Assembly: GCA_040752295.1 (NCBI GenBank)
Contig: JBFMFE010000042.1
Coordinates: forward strand, 1-10,919
DNA length: 10,919 nucleotides
Source of the DNA: JBFMFE01 sp040752295
Lineage (GTDB): Bacteria; UBP15; UBA6099; JBFMBQ01
Direction: 5' to 3'
Shown: positions 7,593 to 10,919 of the stretch, piece by piece
Position numbering within the stretch: position 1 is the first letter of the stretch
Layout of the letters: each line of letters opens with the position of its first letter
Translations under genes and position numbers: made by a program
The notes under the pieces: model-generated
Seen by the model: only the letters and a program-made list of their open reading frames with translations
Told to the model about the DNA's origin: nothing
The model's database searches: none

Positions 7593-8306
7593 ATGATCCG
7601 CGTCCTTCTCTTCGACGCCTTCCGCACAATCCTCGATTCGAGGGGCACGCATATCGCCGTCGCGGAACGGATCGTGGAGCGCCACCGGCTGGACGTCTCC
7701 CCGGACGCGCTTCACGGGAAGTGGGACGACTTCATACTCGAATCGTGGGAGAGCGGCGGGTTCGCCTCCCAGTGGGCGCTTTTCGAGGAGAGCCTGTCGC
7801 GGACCTTCGAGCACTTCGGAGTCGAGGGAATAGACGCGCGCGGCGTCATCGTGTACTGGCGCGATCTCATGAGCAAAATCCCCCTCTTCCCCGAAGCCGG
7901 GGAAGTGTTGAGACGTCTCGCGCCGCGCTACCGTCTGGCGCTCCTTTCAAACACGGACAACGTCGAACTCGAAAACTGCCTGCGCGGGAAGAACCTGCCG
8001 TTCGAGGCGGTGTTCACCTCCGAGGACATTCGCTGTTACAAGCCGTCGAAAAAGGCGTTCGACGCCGCGCTGGCGCGGCTCGGCTGCCGCCGGTCCGAAA
8101 CCGTCGTGGTCGGAGATTCGCCCTTCTCGGACGTGCTCGGCGCGCGAAACGCGGGGCTGAGGGTCGTTTGGGTCAACAGGACCGGCGCGCGGCTTGCGGT
8201 CGGATACCCCGAACCCGACGCCGAGATACCGGACCTGCTCGCGCTGCCGGAAACACTGGAAAAGATGGACCCGCAACGGACCGGGCGCGGATCGCCGCGC
8301 GGTTGA
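7593..8306 (+). CDS. HAD-superfamily hydrolase (subfamily IA-like)
   Basis: Product of 237 aa. Motif I is LFDAFRTIL with nucleophile Asp8; motif II is LLSNTD (Ser119); motif III is Lys150 in CYKPSKKAF; motif IV is GDSPFSD (174-180). The helical cap lies at about 15-95. The second Asp of the usual DxD is replaced by Phe10, as in 2-haloacid dehalogenases (DAYGT) and DREG-2/HDHD3-like proteins, so classical phosphatase chemistry is not assured and the substrate is unknown. It starts at ATG 7593, 33 bp after topA, with no strong ribosome site. Its last residues (QRTGRGSPRG) look like a degenerate tail. It is the last gene of the plus-strand cluster, converges with trpD, and is followed by a repeat island. 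Confidence 0.88.
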   Translation: MIRVLLFDAFRTILDSRGTHIAVAERIVERHRLDVSPDALHGKWDDFILESWESGGFASQWALFEESLSRTFEHFGVEGIDARGVIVYWRDLMSKIPLFPEAGEVLRRLAPRYRLALLSNTDNVELENCLRGKNLPFEAVFTSEDIRCYKPSKKAFDAALARLGCRRSETVVVGDSPFSDVLGARNAGLRVVWVNRTGARLAVGYPEPDAEIPDLLALPETLEKMDPQRTGRGSPRG

Positions 8307-8369
8307 TCTTCCAGGTTTTGTATCTATTTACCGATCTGAAGTGACGTGAGCGAAAGAGAAAGAATAAGA

Positions 8370-8463
8370 GAATGATGAATCTAAAATGTAGAACTCGGAA
8401 TCTGAAAGGAAAGATTTGAACGTTTACATTCCGCATTGGTCATTCTGCATTCTACGTTTTTTT
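8370..8463. repeat. ATTC-rich dispersed repeat, family D, copy 1
   Basis: On the plus strand, GAATGATGAAT...ATGTAGAA (8370-8393) is roughly the inverse of CATTGGTCATTCTGCATTC (from 8434), which runs into TACG and seven T (8457-8463). The second part recurs as a direct copy at 10714-10746, where it has an extra ATCATTC. The pair could fold into an imperfect stem before the T-run and so end HAD transcription, but the pairing is poor. Confidence 0.55.
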
Positions 8464-8500
8464 AAGACCAGAGTTCATTTTAGCAAACAGTTACTAACAT

Positions 8501-8628
8501 TACAGCGCAACTTTTCGTTTTGACAGGCTGGAAGCCTGTCCCACTATTTCAAAAATATCATTTTTCAGTGGGACAGGCATCTTGCCTGTCAGAAAAATAA
8601 CCTCCATTTTTGCAAAACTTGCGCTGTA
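8501..8628. mobile_element. 128-bp MITE-like inverted-repeat element carrying two family B hairpins
   Basis: The outer ends TACAGCGCAA (8501-8510) and TTGCGCTGTA (8619-8628) are perfect inverted repeats, and the next bases (CTTTT / AAAAC) continue with one mismatch. Inside are two 25-bp family B units in opposite orientation (8521-8545 and 8567-8591), each itself a small palindrome: GACAGGC, four bases, GCCTGTC. The element encodes nothing. I see no clear target duplication. The miniature inverted-repeat structure is seen directly; mobility is inference. Confidence 0.6.
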
Positions 8629-8635
8629 GTGCTAA

Positions 8636-8799
8636 GCGCACCACTTCATAAATTCGCTGACGTATTTTCAGAGGCTAAGCCTCCTTGGACTGCGGCGAGC
8701 CATCGCCGCCTTCATCTCCGATAGTCAAGGCGGTGTTCACACACCGCACTCCAAGGCGCTTCGCGCAGAATACGTAAGAGTATTTACGAAATCGTGCAC
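8636..8799. repeat. 164-bp inverted-repeat element, family C, copy 1 (uninterrupted)
   Basis: The two ends are imperfect inverted repeats. The left reads TTCATAAATTCG, three bases, ACGTATTTT; the right, read inwards, is TTCGTAAATACT, three bases, ACGTATTCT. Each is followed inwards by a CCTTGGA(C/G)TGCGG block. The middle holds further stems: GGCGAGCC with CGCCGCC, and a CGGTGT-type stem near 8730-8750. A second copy lies at 10767-10919 and is interrupted by palindrome A. Confidence 0.7.
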
Positions 8800-8812
8800 T
8801 ATATTTTTAATA

Positions 8813-9838
8813 TCAGGATTTGCACGCGGCGAGGAACTGGTCGAGTTTCCGCCGGGCGGCGCCGGAGTCTATTGTTTCCGCCGCCAGCCGCGCGCCCTCC
8901 GCGACGTTTTTCGCCGCGCCGCTCACGTAAAGCGCAGCCGCCGAGTTCAGGATGACCGCGTTCCTGTGAGCGCCCTTTTTCCCGGAAAAGACGTCCCTCG
9001 CGATCGCGGCGTTGCGCGCCGCGTCGCCGCCCCGGAGCGCGCCGCGGGTCACGCACTTCATGCCGAAATCCTCCGGCTTAAGCTCGTATTTCCTCACCCT
9101 GCCGCCGCGCAGTTCCGCGACGAGCGTCTTTCCGGACAGCGTGATCTCGTCGAGTCCGTCCTCGCCGCTCACGACCATCGCGCGCAGCGAGCCTAACTTT
9201 CCGAGGACGCGCGCGAGGTCGCCGGCACGCCCGGCGCAGTACACGCCCAGAAGCTGCACGTTCGCCCCCGCCGGGTTGGTGAGAGGTCCCAGCACGTTGA
9301 AAACCGTCCGTATGCCCGTTTCGCGCCTCGGACCCGCGGCGTACTTCATCGCCGGATGGAAGGCGGGAGCGAAGAGAAAGCCGATGCCGATGCGTTCGAT
9401 CATCGCCGCGACGGTTTCGGGACCGGCGTCGAGCTTCGCGCCCAGTTCCATGAGGAGGTCCGCGCTGCCGCACCGGCTTGAGACGGCGCGGTTGCCGTGT
9501 TTTGCGACCCTCACGCCCGCCGCCGCGGCGACGAACGCGGTGAGCGTTGAGACGTTGAACGTTCCCGCGCCGTCGCCCCCCGTCCCGCACGTGTCCAGGA
9601 CGACGTTGCCGCGCGAGGGCGCGGGCTTCACAACGACACGGTTCGCCTTCTCCCTCATCGCGCGGGCGAAACCGGTTATCTCGGCGACCGTCTCGCCCTT
9701 CATGCGCAGGGCGGCGATGAACGCGCCTATCTGGGCGTCGGTCGCCGCGCCGCTCATTATCTCCATCATGACGGCGCGCGCCCTTTTTTCGTCGAGGTCT
9801 TTCCGCTCGACGATTTCACGGAGCGCTTCTTTCAGCAT
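8813..9838 (-). CDS. trpD: Anthranilate phosphoribosyltransferase
   Basis: Product of 341 aa, the family's normal length. It joins anthranilate to phosphoribosyl pyrophosphate, the second step from chorismate to tryptophan. Conserved motifs: DTCGTGGDG (82-90, PRPP binding), NVST (95-98), KHGNRAVSSRCGSAD (113-127), the anthranilate-site segment around FLFAPAFHPAMK (154-165), RTVFNVLGPLTNPA (177-190) and the metal-binding GLDEI (D230/E231). The N-terminal helical domain is complete. The ATG at 9838-9836 has GGGAG 6 nt upstream. The gene stands alone: no trpE, trpG, trpC or other trp gene lies within the window, and it is convergent with the HAD gene, so the trp pathway of this organism seems to be split. 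It has its own promoter (9913-9941). Base use resembles the plus-strand cluster, so it looks native. Confidence 0.96.
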   Translation of the reverse strand: MLKEALREIVERKDLDEKRARAVMMEIMSGAATDAQIGAFIAALRMKGETVAEITGFARAMREKANRVVVKPAPSRGNVVLDTCGTGGDGAGTFNVSTLTAFVAAAAGVRVAKHGNRAVSSRCGSADLLMELGAKLDAGPETVAAMIERIGIGFLFAPAFHPAMKYAAGPRRETGIRTVFNVLGPLTNPAGANVQLLGVYCAGRAGDLARVLGKLGSLRAMVVSGEDGLDEITLSGKTLVAELRGGRVRKYELKPEDFGMKCVTRGALRGGDAARNAAIARDVFSGKKGAHRNAVILNSAAALYVSGAAKNVAEGARLAAETIDSGAARRKLDQFLAACKS

Positions 9839-9912
9839 GGGGGTCTCCCGCGTGAAATTTTGTCCCGGTCGGCGCGCAGTCGCCCCGTCGTCCCAACCGC
9901 CGGGAACGTTTA

Positions 9913-9941
9913 ATTTTCGAAAATCGCCGCGCCCGTGTCAA
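9913..9941 (-). promoter_or_regulatory. Promoter of trpD with a palindrome over its -10 box
   Basis: On the minus strand a perfect TTGACA (9941-9936) is followed by a 17-bp spacer and GAAAAT (9918-9913; 4 of 6 bases match TATAAT). Transcription would begin near 9906, leaving about 68 nt of leader. The 12-bp perfect palindrome ATTTTCGAAAAT (9913-9924) covers the -10 box and could be an operator for a dimeric repressor; no matching regulator is recognised. I see no Trp-rich leader peptide or attenuator in the leader. Confidence 0.6.
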
Positions 9942-9980
9942 CCTGATTATTTCGAACAGCGTGAATAATTCGGGACCTTA

Positions 9981-10301
9981 TCAGCGTTCCACTTCAATGC
10001 CCGTTTTTCTTATTTCATAAATGAGCGGCACCCACGTGTCATTCTCGTATGCTTCAAGAGAGACGGGCACAGGCTCTATCCGGGGGTCTATCCTGTATCC
10101 GATTTCAAACAGTTTCACGCCTTCTTCGTAACGATCTTCGCCAAAATCCGGTGATACGACGGCGACATCTATGTCGCTGTCTTCGTGCGATTTTCCGGCG
10201 AGGCGTGAACCATACAAAATAATTTTTGTTATCCGGATTCCTTCCCTTTCCACGGTTCTTGCGAACTCTTTGACTTTTTCTAAAATCTCCGTCTCAACCA
10301 T
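9981..10301 (-). CDS. MNT-type minimal nucleotidyltransferase
   Basis: Product of 106 aa, full length for the MNT (NTP_transf_2, COG1708-like) group. GSRLAGKSHEDSDIDVAVV (31-49) holds the polymerase-beta-type GS motif and the metal-binding D43xD45 pair; the third acidic residue may be E76 in RIEPVPVS. In HEPN/MNT toxin-antitoxin pairs the MNT protein neutralises the HEPN RNase by adding AMP or short oligo-A to it. Here no HEPN gene lies directly upstream or downstream, since trpD is next, so the role is open: an orphan antitoxin, a standalone nucleotidyltransferase, or one whose partner was lost when repeats entered upstream. AGG lies 7 nt before the ATG. The gene is clearly AT-richer than the neighbouring core genes, consistent with horizontal acquisition. 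Confidence 0.85.
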   Translation of the reverse strand: MVETEILEKVKEFARTVEREGIRITKIILYGSRLAGKSHEDSDIDVAVVSPDFGEDRYEEGVKLFEIGYRIDPRIEPVPVSLEAYENDTWVPLIYEIRKTGIEVER

Positions 10302-10408
10302 CCGAACACCTTTCCGATTTCATCAAGATTCCGCTCCGCGAAATCCTTTGTGCATTTTCCATAGAACTTCTTTTGTTCTTCAGGATACCTTGATCTGGAC
10401 TTTCGCAT
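10280..10408 (-). CDS. Possible small or truncated protein overlapping the MNT gene
   Basis: An ATG at 10408-10406 opens a 42-codon frame that ends at TAG 10282-10280, inside the first codons of the MNT gene (22-bp overlap). The product is highly charged and helix-prone (it includes YPEEQKKFYGKCTKDFAERN). I do not recognise it. It has no good ribosome site, and the same frame stays open further upstream through palindrome A (to about 10570) without an ATG. It may be the 3' remnant of a gene broken by repeat insertion, or a chance frame. The overlap with the MNT start is the main argument for it. Confidence 0.3.
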   Translation of the reverse strand: MRKSRSRYPEEQKKFYGKCTKDFAERNLDEIGKVFGWLRRRF

Positions 10409-10434
10409 TTTTCGACGTCGAATTTCCGAATCAA

Positions 10435-10496
10435 CGTGCCCGTGCCCGTGTGCCTGCCTGTGCGTGTCCGCACGCAGACAGGCGTGCCCGTGCCCG
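10435..10496. repeat. Palindrome family A, copy 2, between 14-bp direct repeats
   Basis: CGTGCCCGTGCCCG occurs at 10435-10448 and again at 10483-10496. Between them (10449-10482) is an imperfect palindrome with GCCTGCCTGTGCG on the left and CGCACGCAGACAGGC on the right. The arrangement looks like a hairpin element inserted into a GTGCCC-rich target with duplication, although the target is itself a hexamer repeat, so slippage is also possible. Confidence 0.65.
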
Positions 10497-10672
10497 CATT
10501 CTTTTATTTCTTTTCGGGTACGCTCACGGGCACGAAAGAAAAAGCATTTATCAACACAGCCCTTTCAGGGTTCAATCCCCGAAAGCCGGTATCTGACGGC
10601 ATCATAACCCTCCGCATACAAACTGTAAAGCCTTGCGTCGTGTCAACCGTTAAGTGACGCATTCTGTCTTTT

Positions 10673-10696
10673 AGTGGGACAGGCTTCCAGCCTGTC
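10673..10696 (+). repeat. Family B hairpin, copy 3
   Basis: AGTGGGACAGGC, then four bases, then GCCTGTC. It matches the two units inside 8501-8628 except at the loop. A moderately T-rich stretch follows (GTTTCATTTT), so it could act as a weak terminator for plus-strand transcription. Confidence 0.65.
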
Positions 10697-10713
10697 GTTT
10701 CATTTTACTTCTA

Positions 10714-10746
10714 CATTGGACATTCATCATTCTGCATTCTACATTT
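10714..10746 (+). repeat. Family D ATTC-rich repeat, copy 2
   Basis: It begins CATTGGACATTC and ends TGCATTCTACATTT, nearly identical to 8434-8459 except for an extra ATCATTC unit. It lies between a family B and a family C repeat, so the same families sit together in both islands, though in a different order. Confidence 0.6.
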
Positions 10747-10766
10747 CTCTTTTAATACTTCACCTG

Positions 10767-10919
10767 GTGCTCTATTTCGTAAATTCGGCAACGTATTTTT
10801 TGCGGCTTCAGTCACCTTGGAGTGCCTGTCTGCCGTGCCAACCTGTCTGCCAGCCAGGCAGGCGGCACAGGCAGGCGGCAAGCGATTGCCGCCTTCACTC
10901 CGGCGCGGAGCGCGAAAAT
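10767..10919. repeat. Family C element, copy 2, interrupted and cut by the window edge
   Basis: The left end reads TTTCGTAAATTCG, three bases, ACGTATTTT, then CCTTGGAGTGC, as in copy 1. After GTGC the match to copy 1 stops for 51 bp (10826-10876, palindrome A copy 3) and resumes at GGCAAGCGATTGCCGCC (copy 1: GGCGAGCCATCGCCGCC), followed by TTCACTCC. The right terminal repeat should lie just beyond the edge. Confidence 0.65.
10826..10876. mobile_element. 51-bp palindrome family A, copy 3, inserted in a family C element
   Basis: It is rich in CCTGTCTGCC and GGCAGGCGGCACAGG segments that pair imperfectly with one another. Its boundaries are set by comparison with the uninterrupted copy at 8636-8799: the flanks join cleanly when these 51 bases are removed. 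It is too short to encode a transposase, so any movement would have to be helped in trans. Confidence 0.6.

Larger units (their letters stand above)
8307..8812. other. 506-bp gene-free repeat island between HAD and trpD
   Basis: I see no credible gene here. The segment is AT-richer than its surroundings and contains, in order: family D ATTC-rich repeats (8370-8463), a 128-bp inverted-repeat element with two family B hairpins (8501-8628), and a 164-bp inverted-repeat element of family C (8636-8799). It sits between convergent genes, so its hairpins may also end transcription from both sides. No clear GC stem plus T-run terminator is seen. Confidence 0.8.
10409..10919. other. Right-hand repeat island, no credible gene
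   Basis: This stretch holds palindrome A copy 2 between direct repeats (10435-10496), an inverted partner CACGGGCACG near 10527-10536 that pairs with CGTGCCCGTG at the left, a family B hairpin (10673-10696), family D (10714-10746), and a family C element interrupted by palindrome A copy 3 (10767 to the edge). Short plus-strand open frames here cross the repeats and have no ribosome sites or recognisable domains. The region 10540-10670 shows only a small CCCTTTCAGGG palindrome. Confidence 0.7.

Noticed and set aside
8370..8799. CRISPR array
   Set aside because: The repeats are inverted, of unequal length and different families, with no regular direct repeat and spacer pattern and no cas genes.
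9012..9968. Plus-strand 318-codon open frame opposite trpD
   Set aside because: It is the antisense shadow of trpD, Ser/Ala/Pro-rich and without a domain.
10556..10585. tRNA-like T arm (GGGTTCAATCCCC)
   Set aside because: It resembles a T loop, but no acceptor stem, D arm or anticodon arm can be placed at the right distances on either side.
10171..10657. Two plus-strand open frames at 10171-10596 and 10436-10657
   Set aside because: The first is antisense to the MNT gene and both run through repeat sequence. There is no ribosome site or recognisable motif.

Overview
This is a GC-rich bacterial chromosome segment, probably from an uncultivated lineage. Several things point that way: a DUF2723/TPR protein of the TMEM260 type, a four-helix-bundle S23-like gene with ATGGAC-type repeats in front of it, an MNT nucleotidyltransferase, and intergenic stretches packed with short palindromic repeats. 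The phylum cannot be fixed from this sequence. The combination is one I associate with environmental Planctomycetota/Lentisphaerota- or Omnitrophota-like genomes, and that is an impression rather than an assignment. TGA is used as a normal stop.

Layout. Positions 1-206 (minus) hold the first part of a four-helix-bundle suffix/S23-like protein that runs off the left edge. It diverges from a plus-strand cluster of six genes, 374-8306, preceded by a near-consensus promoter at 250-278: an alpha/beta hydrolase, a DUF2723 membrane protein with a C-terminal TPR array, an FmdB zinc ribbon, DprA, topoisomerase I and a HAD hydrolase. Spacing is tight: an 11-bp overlap, then gaps of 87, 8, 25 and 33 bp. 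fmdB-dprA-topA is a DNA-processing core: DprA loads RecA on incoming single-stranded DNA and TopA relaxes negative supercoils. The hydrolase and DUF2723 genes look like an envelope or lipid/glycosylation pair.

Positions 8307-8812 form a gene-free repeat island of nested inverted repeats. It separates the cluster from a convergent minus-strand trpD (8813-9838), which stands alone with its own promoter and no other trp genes in view. Upstream of trpD, also on the minus strand, is an AT-richer MNT nucleotidyltransferase gene (9981-10301) without a visible HEPN partner, and possibly a small overlapping reading frame. From about 10435 to the right edge there is a second repeat island with the same repeat families as the first.

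The most notable non-genic result is a set of at least four short dispersed repeat families (called A-D here). Family A is a CCTGCCTGTGC hairpin found in three settings: inside the coding tail of the hydrolase gene, between 14-bp direct repeats at 10435-10496, and as a 51-bp insertion into a copy of family C near the right edge. Comparison with the uninterrupted C copy at 8636-8799 makes the insertion visible, which suggests that A is, or was, mobile.
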